The position numbers were made by a program, and so were the translations under genes. From DATDAH01 sp963725155 (GTDB lineage Bacteria > Actinomycetota > Acidimicrobiia > Acidimicrobiales > DATDAH01), in NCBI GenBank assembly GCA_963725155.1, contig CAVRXU010000008.1, positions 124,001-188,000 on the forward strand: 64,000 nt of DNA, written 5' to 3'. Under the pieces are notes generated by a model. It ran no database searches and had not been told where the DNA came from. It was given only the letters and a program-made list of their open reading frames with translations. Below, one piece after another: positions 1 through 8,183 of the stretch (positions are counted from its first letter, which is position 1; every line of letters begins with the position of its first letter).

Positions 1-881
1 GTCAGCCGTGCGGTGACCAGCCCGCCCGTCACCGACTCGGCCACCGCCAAGGTGAGGCCTCGCTCCCGCAGCAGCCCCAGCACCACGGTCTCCATCGACT
101 CGTCCTCGGCGCTGAACGTCCAGTCGCCCAGGATCGGCGCCAGCACCGCCACTTCCGCGTCGAGGATCGACTCGGCCGCGGCGTCGTCGTCGGCCTTGGC
201 CGTGATCCTGACCTTCAGGCCCTCGATGCCGCTGGCCAGGAAGGCGATGGTCGGATTGCCCAGCGCGTCGAGCTCGACGATGCGGTCGGCCAGGATCTCG
301 GCGATGCCCGACTCGGAGTGGCCCCACGTCCGCAGCGTGCGGCTGCGGATCACGGACTGGACACCGGCCCGCCGGGCCAGGTCCGGCAACACCGAGCCCT
401 CCACCATCTCCTTCATCTCGTAGGGGACGCCGGGGACGGCGTAGATGACCTTGTCGCCCAGCGGGCAGATCAGCCCGGGCGCGGTGCCGGGTTGCTGGGC
501 CATGACCGTGGCCCCCTCGGGCACATCGGCCTGACGCAGGTTGTTGGCCGGCATGTCCCGGCCCCGGGAGCCGAACATGGACCGGATCTTCGCCTCGATG
601 GCGTCGTCCCGGACCAGCGCCACGCCCATGACCTCGGCGATCACGTCCCGGGTGATGTCGTCCTGGGTGGGACCGAGGCCGCCGCACACGATCACCGCGT
701 CGGCCCGCGCGACCGCCTCCCGCAGGGCGGTGCGGATGCGGGCCGGGTTGTCCCCGACCTTGGCCTGGTAGACGCAGTCGATCCCGGTGAGCGCCAGCTG
801 CTCACCGATCCAGCTCGAGTTCGTGTCGACGACCTGGCCGAGGAGCAGCTCGGTCCCGATCGCCAGGACTTCACAGTTCAC
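1..881 (-). CDS. cinA: CinA family protein (3' end cut by window edge)
   Basis: Competence/damage-inducible protein A family, a nucleotide-metabolism enzyme with an N-terminal molybdopterin-binding-like domain and a C-terminal PncC-type deamidase domain. About 293 residues are visible. They start with NCEVLAIGTELLLGQ, followed by VCGGLGPTQDDITRD and AVPGVPYEMKEM (MoCF-like fold), and end with the start of the C-terminal domain (ESMETVVLGLLRERG, AVAESVTGG). The family is usually about 410-430 aa, so roughly a third lies off the window. The chosen GTG start (881) has a GGAAGGA-like ribosome site upstream and lies 34 bp after the pgsA stop. The order rimO-pgsA-cinA is common in actinobacteria, so the three are probably co-transcribed. 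Confidence 0.9.
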   Translation of the reverse strand, partial: MNCEVLAIGTELLLGQVVDTNSSWIGEQLALTGIDCVYQAKVGDNPARIRTALREAVARADAVIVCGGLGPTQDDITRDVIAEVMGVALVRDDAIEAKIRSMFGSRGRDMPANNLRQADVPEGATVMAQQPGTAPGLICPLGDKVIYAVPGVPYEMKEMVEGSVLPDLARRAGVQSVIRSRTLRTWGHSESGIAEILADRIVELDALGNPTIAFLASGIEGLKVRITAKADDDAAAESILDAEVAVLAPILGDWTFSAEDESMETVVLGLLRERGLTLAVAESVTGGLVTARL

Positions 882-915
882 CCCGTGCCCGTTCCTTCCG
901 CCTGTCGCCCTCGGG

Positions 916-1548
916 TCACGCCGCGTCGGGCTCCCGGGAGCCGCCCCTCGACGCCAGGCGGCTGCCCGCCTGGAAGTACTGCCAACCCGTGCCCAGGGTG
1001 AGCACGACGGCGATCCACAGCAGGACGGGGGCCAGCCACTCGGCCAGGTCCTGGGCCCCACCCGGCCAGAGGGCCGTGCCCACGGCGAGGGCCTGGACCA
1101 GCGTCTTCAGCTTGGCCCCCTTGGTGGCCGGGATGGCCAGGCCGCGACGGCCGAACTGGATCCGCATCATGCTGATGCCGAGCTCCCGGGCCCCGATGAG
1201 GGCGACCGGCAGCCACCAGAACGTGCCGATCGACACCAGCATGACCATGGCCCCGAAGACCAGGACCTTGTCGGCCAGTGGGTCGAGGAAAGCACCGGAG
1301 CGGGTCGTCCCGTGCCGGCGGGCGATCCAGCCGTCCACGCCGTCGGTGGCGGCCAGCGCGACCCACAGCGCGAACGTGGTCCAGGTCGCCCCCTTGTCGG
1401 CGATCAGGCCGAAGAGGACAGGGGACACCAGCAGGCGGGCGACGGTGACGAAGTTGGCCGGAGTGCGCAGGGCCGACGGCCCGTAGGCGCTCGAGACCTC
1501 GGGCTCGGGCACCCAGGACGCGCCGCCGTCGGCGCCCGCGGCCGTCAC
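916..1548 (-). CDS. pgsA: CDP-diacylglycerol--glycerol-3-phosphate 3-phosphatidyltransferase
   Basis: Makes phosphatidylglycerol phosphate from CDP-diacylglycerol and glycerol-3-phosphate in the inner membrane. The 210-aa protein carries the CDP-alcohol phosphatidyltransferase signature (DG-x2-AR-x8-G-x3-D-x3-D), seen as DGVDGWIARR followed by GAFLDPLAD. Several hydrophobic helices follow, such as VLVFGAMVMLVSIG. A short polar N-terminal extension precedes the first helix. Its ATG overlaps the rimO stop by 4 nt (ATGA), so translation is probably coupled. Its substrate is the product of CdsA at 54168-55862. A related CDP-alcohol transferase with another acceptor cannot be excluded, but length and context fit PgsA. 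Confidence 0.9.
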   Translation of the reverse strand: MTAAGADGGASWVPEPEVSSAYGPSALRTPANFVTVARLLVSPVLFGLIADKGATWTTFALWVALAATDGVDGWIARRHGTTRSGAFLDPLADKVLVFGAMVMLVSIGTFWWLPVALIGARELGISMMRIQFGRRGLAIPATKGAKLKTLVQALAVGTALWPGGAQDLAEWLAPVLLWIAVVLTLGTGWQYFQAGSRLASRGGSREPDAA

Positions 1549-2783
1549 GTCGCCACCAGGTCCGGGCCCAGGGACGCGGAGATCTCGACCGTCACGAACT
1601 CCCCCACGGGGAGATCATCGGTCACCAGGACGACGCCGTCGATTTCGGGAGCCTCGCGGTAGGTCCGGCCGACCCCCGGCTCGTCGACCAGGACCTCCAC
1701 CCGGGACCCGATGAGGTCGGCCCGGCGGTCGGCGGTGATGCGGTCCTGGAGCTCGCCCAGCTCCCGCAGGCGCTCGGCCATGAGCTCGGGGGCGACGGTG
1801 CCGTCCTGGGTCGCGGCCAGCGTCCCCTCCTCCTCCGAGAAGGCGAAGAAGCCACACCAGTCGAGCTGGACGTCCTCCACGAAGGCCAGCAGCCGGTCGT
1901 GGTCCTCCTCGGTCTCGCCCGGATACCCGACGATGAAGTTGGAGCGGAAGGTGGCCGCCGGTTCCTTGGCCCGGATGGACGAGATGGTCGAGCGGAAGCG
2001 CTCGTCGTCGCCCCAGCGGCGCATGCGGCGGAGCAGGGGGCGGGACACGTGCTGGAGCGACAGGTCGAAGTAGGGCACGCCCGTGGCCAGCACGGCGTCG
2101 ATCAGGGCCTCGTCCAGATCGGAGGGGTAGAGGTAGAGCAGGCGCACCCGGTCGACTCGGCCGGCCACCTCGTCGATGAGCGGCACCAGGGCCTTGGCCC
2201 CGTGGCCCTGGTCGAGCCCGTAGCGAGCCAGGTCCTGCGCCACGAGCACGATCTCGCGGGCGCCCAGCGCGTCGACCTCGGCCAGGATCGACTCGGCCGT
2301 GCGGGAGCGCTGCGGGCCCCGGAAGCTGGGGATGGCACAGAAGCCACAGGCCCGGTCACAGCCCTCGGCCACCTTCACGTAGGCCCAGGGGGCGGTGGCC
2401 GGCGGCCGGGGCAGCTCCAGCAGGTCGAAGGACGGCACGGCCCGCTCGCCCTTCCGCCCGATCGTGACGGGGACCCCGAACGGGGCGACCAGGTCGACCT
2501 CGGGCAGGGCCTGAGCCAGCTCGTCGCGGTACCGCTCCGCCATGCAGCCGGTCACGACCAGCTTGGCGCCCGGTGCCCGGCGGTCCGAAAAGGCGAGGAT
2601 CGTGTCGATCGACTCCTGCCGGGCCTCCTCGACGAAGGCACAGGTGTTGATGACCACCAGGTCGGCGTCGGTCGGGTCGTCGGCCGCGGCGTAGCCGTCG
2701 GCCTCGAGCACCCCCACCAGCTTGTCGGAATCGACCTGGTTCTTGGGACAACCGAGGGTCTCCACCCAGAACCGGGACCTCAT
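1545..2783 (-). CDS. rimO: Ribosomal protein uS12 methylthiotransferase RimO
   Basis: Radical-SAM enzyme that adds a methylthio group to an aspartate of ribosomal protein S12. The 412-aa protein has the N-terminal UPF0004 domain (ETLGCPKNQVDSDKL, INTCAF, VVTGCMAERY, which supply three cluster cysteines). The radical-SAM motif CDRACGFCAIP (CxxxCxxC) follows, and a C-terminal TRAM-like region near GSRVEVLVDEPG completes it. CPKN and the absence of a MiaB-type signature favour RimO over MiaB. The ATG at 2783 lies 8 nt after a TAGCCT -10 box, so the transcript is probably leaderless. It is divergent from the kinase gene and heads the rimO-pgsA-cinA operon. Confidence 0.93.
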   Translation of the reverse strand: MRSRFWVETLGCPKNQVDSDKLVGVLEADGYAAADDPTDADLVVINTCAFVEEARQESIDTILAFSDRRAPGAKLVVTGCMAERYRDELAQALPEVDLVAPFGVPVTIGRKGERAVPSFDLLELPRPPATAPWAYVKVAEGCDRACGFCAIPSFRGPQRSRTAESILAEVDALGAREIVLVAQDLARYGLDQGHGAKALVPLIDEVAGRVDRVRLLYLYPSDLDEALIDAVLATGVPYFDLSLQHVSRPLLRRMRRWGDDERFRSTISSIRAKEPAATFRSNFIVGYPGETEEDHDRLLAFVEDVQLDWCGFFAFSEEEGTLAATQDGTVAPELMAERLRELGELQDRITADRRADLIGSRVEVLVDEPGVGRTYREAPEIDGVVLVTDDLPVGEFVTVEISASLGPDLVAT

Positions 2784-2791
2784 CCCCCGGG

Positions 2792-2797
2792 AGGCTA
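2792..2797 (-). promoter_or_regulatory. Putative -10 box of rimO (leaderless)
   Basis: TAGCCT on the minus strand, 8 nt before the rimO ATG, fits the TANNNT -10 pattern of actinobacterial leaderless genes. No ribosome-binding site fits between it and the start. Confidence 0.5.
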
Positions 2798-2842
2798 CCG
2801 GCGCCCCATGACGGTGGGCCCGACCGTGGCCCGACGCCGTCC

Positions 2843-2848
2843 TATGCT
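2843..2848 (+). promoter_or_regulatory. Putative -10 box of the kinase gene
   Basis: TATGCT on the plus strand. A GTG lies 8 nt downstream (2857), which suggests that the transcript begins at or near a short leader ORF ahead of the kinase start at 2883. Confidence 0.4.
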
Positions 2849-2856
2849 CCGCCGCC

Positions 2857-2886
2857 GTGCGGCGCCCGATCCGAGAAACCCCATGA
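2857..2886 (+). CDS. Possible 9-codon leader ORF coupled to the kinase gene
   Basis: GTG followed by eight codons (reading V-R-R-P-I-R-E-T-P) and a TGA that overlaps the kinase ATG as ATGA. It starts 8 nt after the TATGCT box, so it could be translated as a leaderless mini-ORF that feeds ribosomes to the kinase. Such a short frame can arise by chance. Only the position at the promoter and the 4-nt overlap support it. Confidence 0.25.
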   Translation: MRRPIRETP

Positions 2887-4463
2887 GCGATCCCCACGAG
2901 CCCGCACCGGACGGGTTCCGCCTGGCCTCGTTGCAGGACGTCGTCGAGATCGGCCGGGGCGGCTTCGCCGTCGTCTACCGGGCCTTCCAGCCCCGCTTCG
3001 GGCGAACCGTGGCGGTGAAGCTGCTCGACCCCCAGGGCGACCCGCGAGCCGTCGAGCGCTTCGAACGGGAGTGTGAGGCCATGGGCATGCTCTCCTCCCA
3101 CCCCAACATCGTCACCATCTTCGACGCCGGCCTGACCGAGGACGGCAAGCCCTACCTGGTCATGGAGTACATGCCCGACGGGACCCTCGACGACCGGCTC
3201 GACAGGGATGGGGCGCTGGGGTGGGAGGAGGTCAGTGACGTCGGCGTGAAGCTGGCCGGAGCGCTGGAGACGGCCCACGAGGCGGGCGTGCTCCACCGGG
3301 ACGTGAAGCCGGCGAACGTCCTGCGCTCGCCGTTCGGTGAGCCGTGCCTGAGCGACTTCGGTCTGGCCCGCTTCGGTGGTCAAGCCAAGACGACCGGGGT
3401 GGTCACCGCCACGCTGCTGCACGCACCGCCGGAGATCCTGGCCGGGCGGCCGGCCACCGCCCAGTCCGACGTGTACTCGCTGGCCTCCAGCCTGTTCACC
3501 CTGCTCGTCGGCGACGCCCCCTTCTGGCGCTCGACGGACGAGAGCATGCTCCCTCTCCTGGCCCGCATCGCCGACGAGCCGGTGCCCGATCTGCGGGGCC
3601 GAGGTGTGCCCGCCGGCATCTGCTCGGCGATCGAGACGGCGATGGCCAAGGACCTCGGCGACCGGCCGGCGTCCGCTGCCGCCCTGGGTGAGGCGCTCCG
3701 CGACGCGCAGGCCGCCGAAGGGCTCACGCCCACCCCGCTGCCCTTGTCCGGCCGGGAGTCGGTGGCCGCGGCCCGACGGGTGGCCACCGCGCCCACGGAT
3801 CCCCACGACCCCAACGCCACGATCGCCCGCTCGCCCACACCGACTGCGGACGACAACCGGACGGTCGCCCGGCCCGCGGGCGCGCCGACGCCCGCGCCGA
3901 CCCCGACGGCGAAGCCGCCGAGACGTCGGCGCCGGGTCCTTCTCGCTCTCGGCGCCCTCGCCCTCGTGGTGGTCGTGGGCGTCGCCGCCGCTTTGACGCT
4001 CGGTGGCGACGACGGGGGCAACGCCGCCGACGCGCCCGGGTCGGCGGGGGACGACATCGCGTCGGGCGGTGCCGCCACTCTGGATGAGATGGCGGCAGAC
4101 GTCATCGCCATGACCAACGCCCATCGGGCCGATGTCGGCCTCGACCCCGTCACCGTCGACCCCCAACTGGCCCGCGAGGCGATGCGCCACGCCACCCTGG
4201 CCGCAGAGGTCGAGGGCTACCCGCAGGCGGACCTCACGGCCATCAGCAACCGACACGAAGGACAATGGGGGAACATCTTCGTCAACACGATCAGTGGCCC
4301 CGACGTCGAATCGGCCTTCGAGGGCACACTCCAGACGAGGTTGACTCGGAACAACCTCGAGAAGAGCTCGGCCACCGTGGCCGGCGTGGGGCTGGCCTAC
4401 GCCGCCGACGGCACCACCCTGTACATGGTCGAGATGCTGGCCGCTGCCCTGTCCGACGCCTGA
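2883..4463 (+). CDS. Membrane Ser/Thr protein kinase with extracellular CAP-like domain
   Basis: Hanks-type (PknB-like) kinase of 526 aa. The cytoplasmic catalytic domain covers residues about 20-280: glycine loop GRGGFAVVY, ATP lysine in TVAVKLL (K46), HRDVKPANV (catalytic D140), DFG at 158-160 and APPE near 181. A Pro/Thr-rich linker leads to an RRRRR stop-transfer stretch and one transmembrane helix (about 352-372). The outer part (about 400-526) has no PASTA repeats. It resembles a CAP/SCP-PR1 domain: MTNAHRADVGL, DPQLAREAMRHA, then GVGLAYAADGTTLYMVEM. That pairing is unusual and suggests sensing of a cell-wall or lipid ligand. The ATG at 2883 was chosen because it precedes the kinase fold and overlaps a leader ORF. 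In-frame ATGs at 2809 and 2844 are possible alternatives. Confidence 0.85.
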   Translation: MSDPHEPAPDGFRLASLQDVVEIGRGGFAVVYRAFQPRFGRTVAVKLLDPQGDPRAVERFERECEAMGMLSSHPNIVTIFDAGLTEDGKPYLVMEYMPDGTLDDRLDRDGALGWEEVSDVGVKLAGALETAHEAGVLHRDVKPANVLRSPFGEPCLSDFGLARFGGQAKTTGVVTATLLHAPPEILAGRPATAQSDVYSLASSLFTLLVGDAPFWRSTDESMLPLLARIADEPVPDLRGRGVPAGICSAIETAMAKDLGDRPASAAALGEALRDAQAAEGLTPTPLPLSGRESVAAARRVATAPTDPHDPNATIARSPTPTADDNRTVARPAGAPTPAPTPTAKPPRRRRRVLLALGALALVVVVGVAAALTLGGDDGGNAADAPGSAGDDIASGGAATLDEMAADVIAMTNAHRADVGLDPVTVDPQLAREAMRHATLAAEVEGYPQADLTAISNRHEGQWGNIFVNTISGPDVESAFEGTLQTRLTRNNLEKSSATVAGVGLAYAADGTTLYMVEMLAAALSDA

Positions 4464-4476
4464 TCACGCACAGTGG

Positions 4477-4482
4477 TAGGTT
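4477..4482 (+). promoter_or_regulatory. Putative -10 box of the lipoprotein gene
   Basis: TAGGTT, 29 nt upstream of the ATG at 4512. A GGGGGGAAG ribosome site lies between them, so this promoter would give a short leader rather than a leaderless transcript. Confidence 0.35.
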
Positions 4483-4511
4483 CAGTGACAGGCGATGGGT
4501 GGGGGGAAGAC

Positions 4512-5705
4512 ATGGGCGGATCGGGCGGGCGACGTCGGCTGGGGCTCTGCCTCACGTTCCTGGTGGTGGCGACGGCCTTCGTGGCCTGTGGGGGCAAGTC
4601 GGAGCAGGCCCAGGCCCAGGAGCTGATCCTCGGCGCCGCCCAGGCCACCTATGCCGCCGGGACCGCGCAGGTCTCCCTGAGCCTGGCAGGCCTGGGCGAC
4701 GGTGAAGGCGAGGGCCAGGTCGACTTCGCCAACGACCAGAGCCAGACCACCATCGACCTGCCCGACGGTCCGGCCACCGTCTTCGTCGACGGGACCGACG
4801 TCCTCATCCAGGTCGACGACGTGACCACCGCGCTGGACACCGATGCCCTCGACCCCCTGGGCCAGCTCCGGCTGCTCCTCCTCTTCCTCTCCCCCGGCCA
4901 GGTGGTCCAGCTCCTGAACGGCCTCGACGGCGACGTCGACATCGTCGGCGACGAGCCCGTCGACGGCGTGGATGCCACCCACTACCGGCTCACCGTCAGC
5001 CTCGATGCCGTGCTCGACTCCCTCGACGGCGACGCCCGGGACGTCATGGCCGACCTGCTGGACGCCCTCGACCTGAGCACCCTCGACGTCGACGTCTGGC
5101 TCGACGACGAGGGACGAGTGGTCCAGTTCCAGACCGTGGTCGAGGTCGACGGCGAACAGGTCACGGTCACCATCGGCTACACCGACTTCGGCTCCGATGT
5201 CGACATCCAGATACCAGAAGCCAGCGCCGTGCTCACCACCGAAGAGTTCGGCCTGGCCACCGCCGACATCTCAGGCGCGGGTTGGGCCGCCGAGAGCAGC
5301 ATCGCGTCGTCGACCGAGCCGAGCTGGTACGCCGTCGGACCGGCCAACGAGGGCGTGCTCAATCTCCGGTGCCGGCCGAACGGCTCGTGTGTCAACCGCG
5401 AGACCCACAACCGGTGGGACCCTGCGGGACCCGGGATGTGGACGATCAGCAACGACGACACCGGCGACTGCACCGACACGGTCACGGGAGCGGTCACCAC
5501 CCCGGGCGGCTACCACGAGACCAGCGAGTACACATGGACAGTGACGGCCTACGAGGACGGCGTGGCCACCGAGATGACCCAGACCGGCACCATCCACGGC
5601 GAGATCACGGCTGCCGGCCGCGCCGACGGCTGCACCTTCGACGGGAGCCCGGGCGGCCCGGTGAGCGGTGACGCCACCGTCGAAGGGACCGCCACCCGGA
5701 CCTGA
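4512..5705 (+). CDS. Secreted lipoprotein, possibly LppX/LprG-like
   Basis: A 397-aa protein with a lipoprotein signal peptide: an Arg-rich n-region (GGRRRLGL), a hydrophobic core and a lipobox ending in FVAC (Cys26). Residues about 40-240 are rich in alternating D/V beta strands (for example TTIDLPDGPATVFVDGTD and VDATHYRLTVSLDAVLDSL), which resemble the LppX/LprAFG or LolA-like lipid-carrier fold. That assignment is an inference. A C-terminal part of about 150 aa holds four or more cysteines (LRCRPNGSCVNRE, DTGDC, DGCTFDG) and is not recognised. The start has a strong GGGGGGAAG ribosome site. It follows the CAP-domain kinase by 48 bp, so a shared envelope role is possible. Confidence 0.7.
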   Translation: MGGSGGRRRLGLCLTFLVVATAFVACGGKSEQAQAQELILGAAQATYAAGTAQVSLSLAGLGDGEGEGQVDFANDQSQTTIDLPDGPATVFVDGTDVLIQVDDVTTALDTDALDPLGQLRLLLLFLSPGQVVQLLNGLDGDVDIVGDEPVDGVDATHYRLTVSLDAVLDSLDGDARDVMADLLDALDLSTLDVDVWLDDEGRVVQFQTVVEVDGEQVTVTIGYTDFGSDVDIQIPEASAVLTTEEFGLATADISGAGWAAESSIASSTEPSWYAVGPANEGVLNLRCRPNGSCVNRETHNRWDPAGPGMWTISNDDTGDCTDTVTGAVTTPGGYHETSEYTWTVTAYEDGVATEMTQTGTIHGEITAAGRADGCTFDGSPGGPVSGDATVEGTATRT

Positions 5706-5727
5706 TCCCGCCCGGGGGCCAGGTCGG

Positions 5728-8091
5728 CTACTCCAGGTTGCCTTGGATCTCGTTCAGCTCGGTCTCCGTCATCAGCACGGCGCGGGCCTTGGAGCCCTCG
5801 GAGGGTCCCACCACGCCCCGCTGCTCGAGCAGGTCCATGATCCGGCCGGCCCGGGCGAAGCCCACCCGTAGCTTGCGCTGCAGCATCGAGGTGGAGCCGA
5901 GCTGGGAGCGCACGACCAGGTCCATGGCGGCCAGGAGCAGGTCGTCATCGTCGTCGGCCCCGCTGCCACCGGAGCTACCGGGGCCACCGCTGGTGTCACC
6001 CTCCACGCCCTCGACGTAGTGGACCTCAGGTGACTGGCGGCGCCAGTGCCCGACCACGCCGCTCACCTCGGCCTCGGTGACCCACGCCCCCTGCAGCCGG
6101 TGCGGGACGCTGCTGTTGGCGTCGACCAGCAGCATGTCGCCCTGGCCGACGAGGCGCTCGGCCCCGCCCTGGTCGAGGATGACCCGGCTGTCGGCCAGGC
6201 TCGACACCGCGAAGGCCAGGCGAGCCGGGATGTTGGCCTTGATGACCCCGGTGATCACGTTGACCGACGGGCGCTGCGTGGCGATGACCAGGTGGATGCC
6301 GACGGCCCGGGCCTTCTGGGCGATGCGACAGATGGAGTCCTCGACATCGCGGGCGGCCACCATCATCAGGTCGTTGAGCTCGTCGATCACGACCAGGATG
6401 TAAGGCAGGCGCTCGTAGGGCTGGTCGTTGACATCGGTGTCCAGCCGATCCTCGTCGACCGCGGTGTTGTAGCCCCCGAGGTCACGCACGCCGACCTTGT
6501 GCAGGACCTCGTAGCGCCGGTCCATCTCGCGGGTCGCCCACGCCAGGGCGTTGGCTGCCTTCTTGGGGTCCACGACCACCTGGGTCAGGAGGTGGGGCAG
6601 GCGGTCGTACTGGCCCAGCTCGACCATCTTCGGGTCGACCAGGATCATGCGGACCTCGTCGGGGGTCGAGCGCATGAGCACCGAGGTGATGATCGAGTTG
6701 ATGCAGGACGACTTGCCCGCGCCGGTCGCCCCGGCGATGAGGATGTGGGGCATCCCGGCCAAGTCGGCCACCAGGGTGCGACCCCCGATGTCACGGCCCA
6801 TGGGCACGGCCAGGGGGGCCGTCGCCGCCCGCGTCTCCGGCGCGGCCATCAGGTCCCCGAGAGCCACGACCTCGCGCTTGATGTTGGGGACCTCGACACC
6901 GATGGCCTGCTTGCCCGGGATGGGAGCCAGGATGCGGACGTCCGGGCTGGCCATCGCGTAGGCGATGTCCTTGTGCAGGCTGGTCACCCGGGCCACCTTC
7001 ACGCCAGGGCCCAGCTCCAGCTCGAAGCGGGTGACGGTGGGCCCGACGACCATGCCGACCAGGCGGGTCTGGACGTCGTGTTCGGCCAGCGCGGCCTCGA
7101 GGCGGCGGCCGGTCTCCTCGACCAGGCGGCGGTCCACGTCCTGCTTGCCCATGCGCTCGAGCAGGCGGGCGGGCGGTAGCTTCCACGTCCCCCGGGGCGC
7201 ATGGCGGGCTGCGCCCTTGTCGTCCAGGACGATCTCGGGCTGGTCCGGGCCCGGTTCGGTCAGGTCGAGGACCTCGTCGTCGTCGGCCAGGACCATGGGC
7301 TCGTCGTCCGAGTCGGTCTCGGCGTCCTCGTCGAACAGACCGCCCTCGTCCACCGCGGGCTCGACGGGGCCGGTGGTGCCACCGTTCACGTGGAACAACG
7401 AGCCGAGTCCCTGGCGCAGGCCCCGGGCGAGGGGCTGCACGCCCACGCCGGCTTTGCGGGTGAGGGCGTGGACCGACGCCCGAGTCCCCAGCACGAGGCC
7501 GAGGATGCCGATGGTGAGGAGGGCCAGGACCGCCCCCGAGGTGTCCAGGGCCGCGGCCAGAGGCCGGGCCACGGCGGCGCCGAGGACACCCCCGGCAGCG
7601 ACGAAGTCGGCCGTCGGCGACCCCCAGGGGGGCTCGCCCTGCCCCAGGTGGAGCAGGCCCGTGACGGCCACGGTGAGGAGCGCGGCGGCGAGGGCCAGGC
7701 GGACCCCGAGCAGGGGGTCGTCCGAACCCGGGGCGTCCTCCTCCGGCGCGTTGCGCAGCAGGAGGAGCCCGGCCACGATCAGGGCCGGGGGCACGAACCA
7801 GCGGACGAGGCCGATGACGGCGCCGGTGGCGGTGTCGATGCCGTTGCCGGCGGGCCCGGCCAGGCCCCCGTAGATGCCGAGGCCCCCCAGGACGCCAAAG
7901 GCGATGAGCAGGACGCCGGCCAGGTCACGGCCCCGGTCGCTGACCGCCAGGCCGACCTTGCTCGGGGCCGGCTGGCGCCGGGCCACCGGCTTGCGGGTCG
8001 GCGCCTTCTTCGCCGTCGGACGCTTGCCGCCGCGGGCCGAGCTCCGGGACCGGGAGGCGTTCGACGGGCGGGTGCGCGAGGAGGTAGCCAC
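5728..8091 (-). CDS. ftsK: DNA translocase FtsK/SpoIIIE
   Basis: Septal DNA pump that moves chromosome ends during division. It has a basic N-terminus (ARGGKRPTAKKAPTRK), four or so transmembrane helices (about residues 50-200), an acidic linker (DEDAETDSDDEP), the motor domain with Walker A GATGAGKSS and Walker B-like ILVVIDELNDLMM, and a C-terminal gamma winged helix (LGSTSMLQRKLRVGFARAG) that reads KOPS sites. About 787 aa from the GTG at 8091, which lies 10 nt after a TAGCGT box. A GTG at 8127 would add 12 residues but lies upstream of that promoter. The gene is convergent with the lipoprotein gene. Confidence 0.93.
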   Translation of the reverse strand: MATSSRTRPSNASRSRSSARGGKRPTAKKAPTRKPVARRQPAPSKVGLAVSDRGRDLAGVLLIAFGVLGGLGIYGGLAGPAGNGIDTATGAVIGLVRWFVPPALIVAGLLLLRNAPEEDAPGSDDPLLGVRLALAAALLTVAVTGLLHLGQGEPPWGSPTADFVAAGGVLGAAVARPLAAALDTSGAVLALLTIGILGLVLGTRASVHALTRKAGVGVQPLARGLRQGLGSLFHVNGGTTGPVEPAVDEGGLFDEDAETDSDDEPMVLADDDEVLDLTEPGPDQPEIVLDDKGAARHAPRGTWKLPPARLLERMGKQDVDRRLVEETGRRLEAALAEHDVQTRLVGMVVGPTVTRFELELGPGVKVARVTSLHKDIAYAMASPDVRILAPIPGKQAIGVEVPNIKREVVALGDLMAAPETRAATAPLAVPMGRDIGGRTLVADLAGMPHILIAGATGAGKSSCINSIITSVLMRSTPDEVRMILVDPKMVELGQYDRLPHLLTQVVVDPKKAANALAWATREMDRRYEVLHKVGVRDLGGYNTAVDEDRLDTDVNDQPYERLPYILVVIDELNDLMMVAARDVEDSICRIAQKARAVGIHLVIATQRPSVNVITGVIKANIPARLAFAVSSLADSRVILDQGGAERLVGQGDMLLVDANSSVPHRLQGAWVTEAEVSGVVGHWRRQSPEVHYVEGVEGDTSGGPGSSGGSGADDDDDLLLAAMDLVVRSQLGSTSMLQRKLRVGFARAGRIMDLLEQRGVVGPSEGSKARAVLMTETELNEIQGNLE

Positions 8092-8101
8092 AGTGGCCCC
8101 A

Positions 8102-8107
8102 ACGCTA
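8102..8107 (-). promoter_or_regulatory. Putative -10 box of ftsK
   Basis: TAGCGT on the minus strand, 10 nt before the GTG at 8091. This supports the shorter FtsK start over 8127. Confidence 0.35.
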
Positions 8108-8183
8108 ACAGCAGCCCCACCAGCCACACGGGAGGTCCACGCCGAGGGGCTGTGGACGCGGTCGAGATGCTACGAATCGGGGC

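Noticed and set aside
1899..2882. Long plus-strand open frame running from within rimO into the kinase
   Set aside because: It is the in-frame 5' extension of the kinase across the antisense of rimO. High GC leaves such frames open; the kinase domain and promoter place the start near 2883.
5668..7873. Large open frames antisense to ftsK
   Set aside because: Composition is that of a shadow frame (Arg/Gly/His/Asp-rich, no domains), and ftsK on the other strand is complete.
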